Positions 22,099 to 33,515 of a stretch of DNA of 64,000 bases are shown here, one piece after another (position 1 is the stretch's first letter; each line of letters begins with the position of its first letter). The notes beneath the pieces are model-generated. The model was not told the origin of the DNA. It was given only the letters and a program-made list of their open reading frames with translations, and did no database searches. The DNA is taken from positions 8,432,001-8,496,000 of the forward strand of contig NC_059568.1 of assembly GCF_905220415.1 (NCBI RefSeq). Direction: 5' to 3'. Source of the stretch: Colias croceus (lineage: Eukaryota > Arthropoda > Insecta > Lepidoptera > Pieridae). A program made the translations under genes and the position numbers.

Positions 22099-22830
22099 TC
22101 AACCTGTGATAATAGAGAATATTTTTTTATAAGTACCTTTGCCAAATTCTCGGATAAGTACTCATTGTAAATTACAATTTACATACCTTTATAATAATAT
22201 TCTATGGATTGTATCTTTTTGTAGGATTATGCCATTGAAACAGTCAAACTGAACATAAAATGTTCAGTAAATGTTTTATTAATTTTATATAAAAGATAGA
22301 ACTTTCTTATATAAAATAAATAAAACATTAGATGTATACTTCCTCTGCTGAATAGTGACTTGGTTTGTAAGAGCCATGCAATGAGACAAGGCATTCTGTG
22401 TTAAAGCTGATTTATCCCTAGGAAAAGGTAGATAAGGCCTAATCCTACTATTATTCTTGATTTAGCCAGTTTGGTTAAAGAACCACAATTTCATTTTTTA
22501 TTTTTAAAATTAGTAAGTACTTATCTACCTGTCAAAGTAGAGAAAAAGACTGAGTCTAAGGACTGAGTGCTTAAAAGAAAGAGGTTTACACAGAGTAAAC
22601 CTTAAAAATTATATGTTTTGTTAATTTGTGTTAGTTTATTTTGAAATAAAAATAATTTGTGTAAAAACTTTTGCAGTTTTTATTTATTATATTTATTAAA
22701 CATAACGAACGAAGCTATACCTTATACGAATCTATGCCTTGCTTATTCCTTTAATATTCCTTGAGAACCGATGACTACAGAAATTTCTACCTACATTTTG
22801 CAACTAGACGTGTATTATGAGTCAAATTTC
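22099..22830 (+). other. Non-coding 3' region of the Helitron
   Basis: AT-rich, with no open frame of note between the helicase stop and the 3' hairpin. This is typical of Helitron 3' tails. Confidence 0.55.
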
Positions 22831-22858
22831 ACCCGAGCGAAGCCGGGTTTTCCACTAG
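22831..22858 (+). other. Helitron 3' terminus: hairpin plus CTAG
   Basis: ACCCG(8-nt loop)CGGGT forms a hairpin at 22831-22848, followed after six bases by CTAG at 22855-22858 and then T. This is the canonical Helitron 3' end about 760 bp after the helicase stop. The matching 5' TC end upstream could not be placed; it may be as far left as the Cys-rich gene. Confidence 0.75.
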
Positions 22859-23360
22859 TAAATTTATAAAATGGATTTCTCGGGAGTATTTTTTGAACAA
22901 AGGCTTACACGAATTCATCGCCTTCAAATTCTGTATTTCTTTCGATAATATTTTCAATGAATGTGTACTATCAAAACTCCATAAGTAGAATTATTTTTGA
23001 GAATGCTAGTTAATCATAAAATAATAACTAAATAAAATAATGAGAAACAATTCATTCATTCTCTAGCCACACAGACGCAAAGAAAATAAAGAAATTGCCT
23101 ATTGTATAACAATTATTACAAGTTTCTTTACAACTTATTCTAAAACCTCCAAATAGAAAGTAAGAAAGAAAGAAATGTTATTTTACACCACAATTTTATG
23201 AAAATAATATTTAAGTAACTGATATAAAATTGGTAAAAATAAAATAAAATGGTAGATTTATGACTTATCAGTGTGGTTCTAAAAAGGGAATTGCTCAGCA
23301 TATGATACACTTGAGGCTTCAAATTTAAGAATAATTATTTTTGAGGAGAACTTAAGATTC
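22859..23360. other. AT-rich intergenic stretch, nothing recognised
   Basis: No domain, splice-consistent exon set or terminal repeats were seen here. Confidence 0.4.
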
Positions 23361-23379
23361 GAAAACGTATTAGACTAAC

Positions 23380-23610
23380 TTTTCGTATTAGACTGTGTGA
23401 CGCGCTTGTACCACATGAGTAGATAACCAAACAACAACCATAGCCACGATCGGTGGCAACGGAAGCTAGGACGGTTGGGTTGGCGTGGCTCGAGGTGAAG
23501 AGCGTAGCCCAAGACCGAACGCGATGGCATGGCAGCGCACTTTGGACGCCCTCTGCCCCACTTTAGGACATAGGACATTAAGAAAACTAAATCATCTTTT
23601 ATTAGAAATT
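23380..23610 (+). repeat. Remnant of a non-LTR retrotransposon 3' coding end
   Basis: In one plus-strand frame, around 23510-23605, the residues AMAWQRTLDALCPTLG are reminiscent of the last residues of RTE/R1-type LINE reverse transcriptases. Upstream, HRSW and RWQRKLGRLGW-like words occur in shifting frames. It is short and decayed. Confidence 0.3.
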
Positions 23611-23887
23611 ATGTGTTTAGCCCATTAAAAAACCGCGAGAAAAACGTAAAGTTTCAGTTTCAGTTCAGTTCAGATTAAAATAAGATAAAGTTTGTATTAA
23701 AAACATGTTTTTCAAACACTGGTTTACATTTAAATTGTAGAAATCTAATCATTAAAATCTCAGTCCAAAAGATTTATAGAATCAGGTATTATCTCTATTT
23801 CTGATATCGTAGAATGATCAGAACTTTCATTATGCTCTTATTAATTTTCATTTTACCGGAAAATTCAACATTGAAACAAAACCAAGA

Positions 23888-24197
23888 AGGGTATGTAACA
23901 GCAGCTCTATATAATTCCATACAGAGATAATACGTGCGGTCACCACCAATAAATAAAGACGACTGACGGATTTTTGGATTTTTTGACTAACAGGCTACCG
24001 TCACCTATCGCCCGAATTTTTTGCAATTGTGTATGACTCTGAATTGACTCCTATTTCTTCCTAACAAGGTGCAAGATGCAAGTGCATTGTTTAGGGCACT
24101 TACGATTCAATGATTCGGGGTGATTCGGGTGTTTCTGGAAATACGATAATTAGGCATGCGCATTATTAATTTTGGAGTTACTGTACATGCCTGCATG
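23888..24197 (+). repeat. Dispersed 310-bp repeat, copy A
   Basis: This stretch is present again, inverted, at about 50165-50474. Shared words are TACCGTCACC(T)ATCGCCCG, ACTCTGAATTGACT-like sequence and the end ATTTTGGAGTTACTGTA. Its last 30 bp recur a third time at about 51284-51313. No coding potential and no clear terminal inverted repeats, so it may be a SINE-like or Helitron-like family. Confidence 0.65.
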
Positions 24198-24383
24198 AAG
24201 ATATTTTTCAAAAAAGGCCTTGCAGTAATACTTCCGGACCTCTTACCGCAGTACGACATTGGTTGTGTTGAATTTTAAGTATTTTAAGTAAAACAACCAA
24301 AAATCATCCGATATTTTTGGTAAATTATACTCTGTCCCTCTCTGTCCATTATATTATTTGCTTTTTGACAACTTCACGCCTAT

Positions 24384-24660
24384 GGGCGTATTCAGAAAGA
24401 AAGCTTGGAACTTATAAGCGCTTATCGGCGCTTGTAAACGCTGGTTCGTTCTACATAAAGAAAGCAGGTTGAAGCAGACCAAAACAAATTTTATTTGGCA
24501 GCGCCCAGCGCTGACCAGCACTTGTTGAAGCTTATCGGATCTTGTCGGCACCGATCAGCGCTTATCAGCGCGTGTTCATATATTTTCCTGCGCGGGTTAC
24601 CAGCGCTGACAAGCGCCGATAAGCGCTTATAAGTTTCAAGCTTTCTTTCTGAATACACCC
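24384..24660. mobile_element. MITE with 62-bp inverted arms and internal GCGCTTATC repeats
   Basis: The left arm (24384-24445) begins GGGCGTATTCAGAAAGAAAG. The right arm (24599-24660) is its near-perfect inverse, starting GGGTGTATTCAGAAAGAAAG on the minus strand. TAT flanks both ends (24381-24383, 24661-24663). The interior is filled with variants of CAGCGCTTATCGGCGCTTGT in both orientations, so the whole 277 bp can fold on itself. Confidence 0.75.
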
Positions 24661-24759
24661 TATGAAGGATTGTATTGCTTAGGTTAAAATGTCATACAAG
24701 CATGACATACAAGTAATATCTTCATGGACTAAATTAGTGCACAAGACACTACAAATAGT

Positions 24760-25981
24760 CCATTAAAAAGTTACATTTGGGGTTGCATTTCTTAGAGGAC
24801 GCAATTTTATTTTTTTGATGTGTAGAGGGGGTTAGTGTGTAGCTATCACCAAGTTTGTGGGGTCGCCACCCTTGTCCCACGGCCGCCATCTTGAAAATAG
24901 CGGAACATATGGCTTATACGATATATCTAAAAACTGTTTATATGAAAAAAAATTTTCTTAACATTATTTGTTGCAAATTAAATTCTCTACAATTTTGGTC
25001 CAGTAACTTTTTGTCATAGAACTATAAATAAAAAAGTTATAAGCGAAAATGTTCAGATAATAGAGATATTTATATTTTTCAATAAAACTTTTTTTTATCA
25101 TTTTGCGAAGAAATGATATCAGACCATTTTTGTAGATTTTTTTCGAGGAACAACTTTTACATACAACATTTTTTCATAAAGTCAATAGCTAAGGTTTTAA
25201 AGCGCTCCGAAATTAGTACTATTTTTCAGTACTCTTAGCTATACATTATACATATAAAATGTGTGTACTAATAATTATTTGTCATCAGTAATTGTTTTTT
25301 TTTTGTTATTATAATATTTTTAATAATTAATTTTGCAATATTATTAATAATTAATTATTGACTCTTTTCCTCACCACCCAGGAGGTAGAGTCTGGAAGCA
25401 CGTTTTTTTTTACGTCGAAAAGCAGGGCTGAAATATTCTGTTCTTGCAGTGCTGCATGGGAAAAGAGCCAATAGCCAATATATGTATTAGTTAAGAGTAC
25501 TGAAAAATAGTACTCACTTCAGAGCGCTGTAAAACCTTAGCTATTGACGTAATGAAAAAATGTTGTATGTAAAAGTTGTTCCTCGAAAAATAATCTACAA
25601 AAATGGTCTGATATCATTTCTTCGTAAAATGATAAAAAACAATTTTATCGAAACATTTAAATAGCTCTAATTTCTGAACATTTTCGCTTATAAATTTTTT
25701 ATTTATAGTTCTACGACAAAAAGTTACTGGACCAAAGTTGTAGAGAATTTAATTTGCAACAAATAATGTTAACAAATTTTTTTATCAGATAAATAGTTTA
25801 TGAGATATATCGTAAAAACCATTTCAACCACTATTTTCAAGATGGCGGCCGTGGCACAAGGGTGGCGACCCCACAAACTTGGTTTTAGCTTCACATTGAA
25901 CCCCCCTACACATCCAAAAAATAAAATTGCGTCCTCTAAAAAATGCAAGGTTAGGCCAAAAAAATTTAACATTTCAATGGA
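24760..25981. mobile_element. Large foldback element, arms of about 490 bp
   Basis: The left arm (about 24760-25245) and right arm (about 25482-25981) are inverted copies of each other with scattered mismatches, separated by about 236 bp. Matching landmarks include GAGGACGCAATTTTATTTTT, GTGGGGTCGCCACCCTTGT, CGGCCGCCATCTTGAAAAT, GAAATGATATCAGACC and TACTATTTTTCAGTACTC. No transposase frame is present. Transcription would give a long double-stranded hairpin. A fragment like its outer end recurs at about 52738-52795. Confidence 0.85.
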
Positions 25982-26839
25982 ATAAAAATATCCCTAGACT
26001 TTGCTGATGTGTGTATTATAATATGTTCAAATTATACTTGGAGAAATTTGTACACATTTCAGTCTTAACAATAATTGTTAAACTATTCTTATAAATACGT
26101 CCATGAGAGTATATTAAAATATATTATGTATAAATAAGTAAAAATAGCAGTAAATTAATTTATTTTTGTATATTTTATAAGATATATATACATTATCAGA
26201 AATACCATAGTTTGCAGAATACCCAATTTAAGCACCACACCGATGCTCAATCTATATCTAATAACAATGTTGTTTAAAAACTCAAAAATTAACGAACTAA
26301 AACTATCATAATAAATTGCGATTATATTTTTAAAATCTACATCGTGATAATTTATTCATTACATATTTCTCATTAAATAAAAAATAAAAATTCATTAAAA
26401 TTATAATCATCACACAAAACACAATCTTTGAAATGTCTTTGAAAACAATTGTTCTTGAAAATACATAAATTAACTAAATTTTAAGTTTTAAATCCAATAA
26501 GCTTTTGAAAGGATAAAAAATTTCATAACTTTTTTGTGTTACAAAAAATGTACCTTGATCCAATTAAAATATCTTTATCACATGGTGAAGAATTCACACA
26601 AAACGGAAAATACGGTTCATTTAAATATGACAGAAATTGTTATGACGAAAATTTACTTAGTATAATAGCTACATCTACATTGGTACTTTGAGAAAAAAAA
26701 ATTTTACTGTCGAAGACTAGCCGCAGGGGGCACAGAAACAAAGCAATTGAAGAAAGTAAAATAGAAATTAGGTTAAGTATGTATGAACAAGTGAACAACA
26801 ATAAAACTATAAATACAAATATTCACTTATTCAGTTTCA
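25982..26839. other. AT-rich region downstream of Deaf1, likely part of its 3' UTR
   Basis: No second gene is seen. The Deaf1 transcript runs leftward into this stretch, and several TTTATT words (AATAAA on the minus strand) are available as poly(A) signals. I cannot choose between them. Confidence 0.4.
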
Positions 26840-28492
26840 CTAGTGTTGACTCTCTACGATAAGCATTATGGATTGGTGTTGAGAGCCGTCCGTGTGCAAA
26901 GCTGGAGCGTGGCGTAGGCACTCTATCTGATGTGCAGCCCAGTCTTTTTTCTGGCACCAAGTGGAGCAGTATGGAGTTCTACGGCAAAGAGAACATTCTG
27001 CTGACGCTTCGCGGTTGCAATTTGCGCACTGAAAAAGAAAAGAATTATTATTAATCAGTACCATCACTTTTTTACCCATTTAATTACTTAACAAGATTTT
27101 AGTACTGTTGTATTTGTCGCATCAATAACGGGACATCCAATGCTGAACAAAGTGCTCCCTAAAGAATTTTCGACACAACCGGTGATCATAGGCTATCTAG
27201 TGGCTTCCTCCTATTCGAGTAGGTCTATCCACCTTGTGGGTAGTGTGATTCTTAGCACCTCTTGCCAACAATTACAATGGCTGCTATAAATATAGGGGCT
27301 ATTAGGTACTAAGGGCCAGGTTTCTGGTGTGCTACCCATGAGGGGATAATTGCCACTTACTCGCCACGCTTGGTGTGTTGAAATATACCAGTGCGAAACA
27401 GCACACGAGAACCGACAATGATTCCATTCACTTTTTTTTAATTTAAACATTTTCAAATAATCCTACAAAATATAATTTTACATTCTTTACACAATAATAT
27501 AAAATATAGCAAGAAGACTTTAATTTTTTTTACACGTAATTGTTATTTTCTCGAATATATTTCAATGAGGAATAAAAAAAAACATTGATCAGTTGAGAAA
27601 TAACAATTCCTTCCTCCAATATGACACTGGATTTGCCATTAGCAACATGCATATTTTATAAAATCAGTAGGACCATTTGTAGAGAAAGGTATAAAAAAAT
27701 TGAGTTGCGATTGCTGTCTGTACTCATTTGCCAATTCGTACTGCTTTAAATTGGAAGATTTACCAAATAAACTAAAATATTACCGCTTTATTATCTTCAT
27801 CTTCAGTATTTTGCAAGGACACTTGATCAGATTCAGCTTGTGCTGGCACATTGGTAGTAAGTAATGAAGAAGCGCGTTCTTGTTCCAACCGCTCAAGAAA
27901 TCTACTAGTTATAGCTTTAATGTTCTCTTTACATAGATTTAATTCCGAATAAATTTTAATAACTGCCTGAGACAGTTCTTCCATTTTCTTCTGAACTGGC
28001 ACCAATTCTTGCAAATCTGGAAATTATGTATACATTATCCATTGAGATATACATATGGAGACGACACCGCCTACATCACTTATGTTCCGCTCAACATAAG
28101 CCATATGGCTTAACTGCACTCAGTCGCTTTAGCGCGATAGATTTGACCATATAACTTCTATAGGATATCTTACCGTTTTATAGATATTCGAAGTTAATTG
28201 AAAAAGTACTCCATTTTCGACTATGAGCTTAGACATTTTGATTTTTGTTAGTCTTATTATAACTATAATAAAAAAATTTAAATGTAGCATAAGATGCATT
28301 ATGACTTCAATAACCACATTACAATCGTAAGCAAAATCAATAATAAAATTGTTGTAGACAGTCAAAACTTAAATCTATACATATAATAAATCTGTAGAAG
28401 GGTCAATTCTGTACATTGAAAATATTGAAAAAATAAATAGCAGGGGGTGTTACTGGATCGATACCAAACCCAAATATGTGATTAAAAAAATT

Positions 28493-28537
<45 letters not shown>

Positions 28538-31500
28538 ATGTGAAGGCATCACGTGAAAACTAGCGGTTCGATTTCGATGAAACTTGGTATAATTATACCT
28601 TATTATCCTGGGCGTAAAATAGGATACTTTTTATCCTGGAAAAATACGTAGAAAAAAATTAATCTTAATTTTTCAGTTTTATCCATAGACGTTGTTCCGT
28701 AGAACCGCGAACACACGTTGCGTATTATTATAGGCCTAGCCGTATTTGGGAATTGGGTGCAATAGATATTTATAAGATGTTATTGACAGAGGTACTCAAA
28801 ATGGAGAAATAACCATCCACGCGAAGACCGACATCCGCGCGGACGGAGTCGCGGGCGGAAGCTAGTCTATAATATAAAAATGAATCCCAAAATGTGTTGG
28901 TAAGCGCATAACTTTAGAACAGCTCAACCGATTTCTTTAATTATTTTTTTTATTATATTCCTTGAAGTACGAGGATGGTTCTTATGTAGAGAAAACGTGA
29001 ATATGTACCACAGGCGAAGCCGGGGCGGACCGCTAGTTTTAAAATAAAATTTGAATGCTGTTTTTTTTTTAAGGATATCAAATAAATATTATGATGCTCT
29101 TAAAACATTTATAGTACATATATTCTACCACCTTCGGCCTTAGTGTTCCAAGTTAAAAACAAACACATCTACAATACTTTAAAGCAACTAGATACAACAT
29201 AATCCGATTTTTCAATCCTTAGTTAAAACTTATTCAACAAATATCGTGTATTAGACATCCATTTAAAAAATGCGTTACTTGCCCACTTTTTGACAGTTTT
29301 TAGGTGACTTCTGTATATTATTGTGTAATTAGACGGATAAGATTTAATCAAGGATTGAAAAATCAGCCCTTAATCAACTTAAAATGTGTATGTCAAAATT
29401 CTAGTCTACAAAACATAGCAAATACGTTAAGTTTATTACTTGTGTACATCTACAAATGAACCCAGCCTGGTTCTACAAATGTATTCATTCATTCAAGCAT
29501 TACATTTTAACAGCCTAAATTAGCTGGTCAAAGTACTCCAAAATAAATTCAAATATATTAATGGATTAATTAATAATATCAGACTTAGAAAGCTCCAAAA
29601 CTTCACATGGGGTAGATTATTAGTTTAGTAGAAACAGTTTTTTAATTGTGAATTGTGTATCCATTTGTTAATTATTTAGCACACTGGGTGGCCTATTTCA
29701 TCCAGACAACTCAGTGTGTATCTTTATGGTGGAAAGAAGAAAGGTTATTTTTATAAAAATATTATATTATATTAGATTTTGTTCTAAGTAATTCTCAAGC
29801 CACGTGAATACATACAAAAAAATCCAATAAATTAGCTATTTAGGAGTTCAGTGGCAAGCTATCTGAAAACTTGGACCCTGGAGGATTAGTACTGCAAATA
29901 CTTCTCAAATACTATTCATGCATATACAAATATGATTAAGGAATTTATATTATAAACAAACAATCTAAATAATACAAATGATAAATTTAATAAAAAGTTG
30001 TTGTCATTGAAGGATATAATAATACGGCCAGGGCTGTATCTCTATAGTGCAGTCATGGGCAGGCTGCGGCTGGTGTCCCACAACACATTAAATTCTCTAA
30101 AGGGCCTCTGCGTGTTGGACCTGTGTCCCCACATAAGCCTTCCAAAGGACCGGGTATCATCCTTACGGCGATACCCGTGTATTATGGAGAGAGACATAAT
30201 TATATGGTGTAGTAAGACATGTAGTACTTTATATTACAAAGTGATCACCTACCTATTTCCTTTAGAATTGGTTCGGTCATTGCACCTAAAGGAACAGAAA
30301 AACAAATTTCAGTGCATCAAAAGATATAATTATCAGAACTCATTCAATAGATTGTTTTCACTATTTGATGACCATTATAGCTATTGGACTTTATTGGACA
30401 ATTGCCTTTGTATAATATAAAAAATTAGTCGCCAATCGCCATGCTAATGTTATTTCTTTAGTTATAAAATGAAGTAGTTGTCTTACATGCATTAGTAGCT
30501 TGGGGAGGTCCAGCAGTTGCTAGCAAATGATAATTAGTAGTGTTGTCTAGTCCCTCAGTTATTGCCTGCCATGCTTCTTTAGAGTTACTGTTATTGTTGG
30601 TTCGATGCGTATTATCCACTTCTGGCTCACTCATTACATCTTCATGTTTTACTTTAACATTCTTTGGTTCAGCTACGCTATCTACATATTTAACAAAAAA
30701 ATTAGTTAAAATATTTTTAAAAGGCACATAAATTTGTGATTCAATATATGTATACCTTCTCCATCTGTGTTTGACCGCTTCTTTCTTTTGTATGGAACAA
30801 ACAATCTCACCGGACCTGTGGCTTTAATAAACAAAAACATACTATTTATTGAACTAACTAAAGTTGCACCTCAAATTTTATAATAATATAAATTGTGTAG
30901 CAACATCTATATTTAAGCAATAGTAACAAATGTATAAATGTAGAACTAACAAGGATCACCTGAAGGGTCATCACAGCATGCACTACAAGTACAGCTCGTA
31001 GCATGAGGTTTCAATATGCCTTCTTCGATTAATGCCTGTAGGCTTCTTCCCCCATATCGGATGGATCTCTTCCAATCTTTACTCGAGGCACGTCCACAGA
31101 ATGCTTCAAATTCACTTGGTGTATACCATGACGAGCCGTGTTTTATACATTTCCCACGTCCACCAGAACCTAATTTGTTTTTATGCAAGTCTGCTGAGGT
31201 GTTTTTACATCTTATCGGTAATATAGGCATGTTGGCGGACTCTGTCCATGACCGACTGCTGGAAGGAGATGACCTCGAACTGGTTTCTTGCTCCTTTAGT
31301 TCTTCAATTGAAGGCGAAGGCGGATTTTGAATGACGATATGTGTAGCCTTGATATCATCTGCGAGGGTATTAGTACTCGAGATGAATCCATTATCTACAC
31401 ATAGCATTGGTTTGAATTGCGGTAGTTGATCCGATGTAATAACATTGAAGGAATCACCTGCCACGAGGGTACCGACTGGCAATGATACAGGAACCGTAAT

Positions 31501-31647
31501 AAATCCATTTGAATCAGTGCAAATCCGAGCTGATTTAATGCCACTTGTAGTCGCCACTGACACGGTATCACGATTAGAACGATCGTTGTCGTGCTCGGAT
31601 GATCTCGACATAGATTCGGCTTTGCTCACTTCGGATATGTCCGCCAT
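26840..31647 (-). CDS. Deaf1: Deformed epidermal autoregulatory factor 1 (SAND-MYND transcription factor)
   Basis: Nuclear DNA-binding regulator. Five coding exons on the minus strand with matching phases: 31647-30960, 30821-30756, 30681-30487, 28016-27784 and 27028-26840, in total 456 codons plus stop. Exon 1 carries the SAND domain (MPILPIRCKNTSADLHKNKL, the DNA-contact KDWK in SSKDWKRSIRYGG, ending CTCSACCDD). Exon 2 encodes GPVRLFVPYKRKKRSN, the conserved NLS. Exon 4 is a short coiled coil. Exon 5 is a MYND finger (CANCNREASAEC...CRRTPYCSTWCQKKDW...H...C). The exon 1 donor could instead lie at about 30953 in the same phase; I chose the one giving CCDDPSATGPVRLF, closer to known Deaf1. Intron 3 (2.5 kb) contains tandem Helitrons. 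It is shorter than the fly and human proteins (about 570 residues), mainly in the N-terminal region. Confidence 0.93.
27100..27330 (-). repeat. Decayed retroposon fragment in Deaf1 intron 4
   Basis: Words such as ACATCCAATGCTGAAC (the inverse of the GTTCAGCATTGGATGT type) followed by CATAGGCTATCTAGTGG are typical of RTE/SINE 3' sequence scattered in insect genomes. Only a fragment is visible. Confidence 0.35.
28374..28865 (+). mobile_element. Non-autonomous Helitron (492 bp) in Deaf1 intron 3
   Basis: Starts TCTATACATATAATAAATC after an A and ends GCGGGCGGAAGCTAG. It contains a (TGTC)n run and the line CGATTTCGATGAAACTTGG found in a second, truncated copy at 41436-41800. It is oriented opposite to Deaf1. 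Confidence 0.75.
28495..28537 (+). repeat. (TGTC)n microsatellite inside a Helitron
   Basis: About ten copies of the tetranucleotide. The related Helitron at 41436 has only about two to three, so the run expanded within this copy. Confidence 0.9.
28866..29035 (+). mobile_element. Second small Helitron (170 bp) joined end to end
   Basis: Begins TCTATAATATAAAAATGAAT immediately after the CTAG of the previous Helitron and ends GCGGACCGCTAG followed by T. It is a different family, with TGTGTTGGTAAGCGCATAAC inside. The two elements are exactly abutted. Confidence 0.75.
29036..30450. other. Rest of Deaf1 intron 3, nothing firmly recognised
   Basis: AT-rich. A 140-codon frame at 29998-30420 (plus strand) has no recognisable domain and no splice or codon pattern suggesting a gene, so I treat it as chance. 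Confidence 0.4.
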
Positions 31648-31683
31648 AACGAGCGCGAAGCGCGAGTGATTTTTCCTGAAAAA

Positions 31684-31810
31684 CTAGACAACTTTATTTG
31701 TTTGCAGGGAACCTTGAGGGAAATGCCAGATAATTTTGAAGCTCGTGTGGTACCTATTCGGCGGATTATTTTTCCGTCCCAAATGTCGGCCAATAATTTC
31801 ACAATTGAAT
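31684..31810 (+). repeat. Dispersed repeat upstream of Deaf1
   Basis: The first half (TTATTTGTTTGCA...GATAATTTTGAAGCTC.TGTGGTA) recurs at 15968-16033, just upstream of the Cys-rich gene. The second half (GGATTATTTTTCCGTCCC, TCGGCCAATA) recurs inverted at 35281-35325. It is therefore a dispersed element or shared regulatory sequence of about 130 bp. It has an in-frame stretch MPDNFEARVVPIRRIIFPSQ of unknown meaning. Confidence 0.5.
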
Positions 31811-31981
31811 TCAACCTGCATAGAGGCAGGATGTATAACTGAGATAGAGTGGCTACTCTGTGGTAATAAGTGCATGTATGGAACGTGCTGCCATCTGCAA
31901 CTTTGTAGGATAACTAATGCTTTAAAGGGGTATATATATATATAGCTATGCAGTATGCATATCGACATTTAGCACCAGATA

Positions 31982-32094
31982 TGGAGCGAAAGTATATTTA
32001 CAAAAATATTACTAACACCAAGAAAAGCGTCGTTTTCTTGACAACACTCTTTTTGTGGCGTTAGTAATATTTTTGTAAACATACTCTCACTCCA
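31982..32094. mobile_element. Small MITE (113 bp) with TA duplication
   Basis: Ends TGGAGCGAAAGTATATTTAC and its inverse form arms of about 38 bp reaching ATATTACTAACRCC, flanked by TA (31980-31981, 32095-32096). Only about 37 bp lies between the arms. A Tc1/mariner-type hitchhiker. Confidence 0.75.
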
Positions 32095-32251
32095 TAAGTT
32101 GCCTTGTAAGTTGAGTAAATAATAAATAAGTAATGAGGGCAACCAGGGGTGAGAATAAAAAACAATTTCTTTAGCGGTATTCACGTTTATTAAATTGAAA
32201 TTGAGATTTATATACTATACACTTGCTAAAACCTCTAAAATCTGCTAAAAC

Positions 32252-32301
32252 CAAAAGCTTTAGTTATTTCAGTGCAGTCACTGAAATAACTAAAGCTTTT
32301 G
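32252..32301. repeat. Perfect 23-bp-stem palindrome
   Basis: CAAAAGCTTTAGTTATTTCA plus GTG pairs exactly with its inverse across a 4-nt CAGT loop. It sits beside the 3' tail of a LINE fragment. Confidence 0.85.
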
Positions 32302-32308
32302 TTCTAAA

Positions 32309-33005
32309 TAAATAAATAAATCATTTATTGCATAAAAACATGGTACATACAAAGATATTAAGATCAGAATTAAGGAACATTCATGTTTTTACTATAACTA
32401 CATAGCATACAATAATTATTATTAATTGACATAATGAATGAAAATGATTAGATATTTATAGTAAACATACGAGTCAGGAGTATTGTCACTTAAAATTAGG
32501 TTATACATAAATCATTAGTCATACAGTCAATCAATTAATATCAATACCTATCATTATTTTATATTATTTAGACATTTTTCATATCATACAGAAATTCATT
32601 TAGGTTGTAAAAACAATTCTCTAATAAGTATTTATTTAATTTATTTTTAAATCCTGGAAGAGGAACCCCTTGCAAGTCTTTTGGGATTTTATTAAATATC
32701 TGAATACCTATATAAGGAACATTTTTTTTGTACAAAGTTAAGTTAGGCCTCGGTAAAAACAAATTGTTTGGATATCTTGTTAATTTTCCAATTTCTTTAT
32801 TAGTTTTAAAATATTGAGGATGTTTTTTTATGAAAATACAAATTTCTTTGATATAAATACATGCAAGAGGCAGGATTCTCAAGTTTTTAAAAAGTTCTAA
32901 GCTTCTAGCGTGTTTTCTCCTCCGTTGAAAACTCATGATCACAACGTTCACAACAGTTAACAACAATAAAACAAGTAACAAAATAACAAAACAAAACTTA
33001 ACCAT
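32309..33005 (-). pseudogene. Non-LTR retrotransposon 3' end (CR1/jockey-type reverse transcriptase C-terminus)
   Basis: The minus-strand frame 32930-32568 reads FKNLRILPLACIYIKEICIF ... TRYPNNLFLPRPNLTLYKKN ... GIQIFNKIPKDL. This is the usual C-terminal end after the RT domain in CR1-like LINEs. Downstream on the same strand the tail ends in GCAATAAATGATTTATTTA, a typical LINE 3' end. It is 5' truncated: nothing of the RT catalytic core is present, and the first residues of the frame (hydrophobic MVKFCFVILLL) look unrelated. It lies between Deaf1 and the BEL element. Confidence 0.7.
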
Positions 33006-33515
33006 AACAAAAACTTAAAAGATAACCAGATATAATTATCAAAAACAATTAATGAGATAACCTCGAAATCGCATCAACGTCCGTCCGAAAGTTGAAAACT
33101 ATGGTTGACAATGACAGTCCGCACTCCGCAGTCGCACATCATTACAAGATGGCGGCTTTTTTTTAATTTTAGTTATACCACTCACCGCCCGCGTCGCTGT
33201 CGTCTATGCGTTTACACTAAGAGCAATTAACCTATAGAGTTCTTATATTAAGACAGAACAAAATACATATTTTCTAATCTACTTACTCTTAGTCAATAAC
33301 AGCATAAGCCAGATTGAGATAGCGATAGAGTATCTGCACTGTCTTCAAACGTAGCGCGCCGGCAGTCAGTTTGTTTTCCAACCAGCTGGTGGGCTCAGTG
33401 CGTCAAGTGTTTTTAACGAAATATTTAGAAAATATAAAGTGTACAGTGTTTCTTTTTATTTGTCAGTGTGCTAAAATAACTATTGTATGTTTAGCAACCG
33501 GCTATCACTAGTCGA

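Noticed and set aside
30000..30190. GC-richer patch resembling a tRNA-derived SINE
   Set aside because: I could not find A and B box promoter words in the right spacing, so it is not called.
29998..30420. 140-codon plus-strand frame in Deaf1 intron 3
   Set aside because: No domain, AT-rich odd composition, antisense to a gene intron; most likely chance.
31736..31945. Possible small protein near the Deaf1 promoter
   Set aside because: Overlaps a dispersed repeat found in part at two other places; no family recognised.
32930..33005. Signal-peptide-like MVKFCFVILLLVLLLL start of a secreted protein
   Set aside because: It leads directly into LINE RT C-terminal sequence; the hydrophobic start is translated from AT-rich flank.
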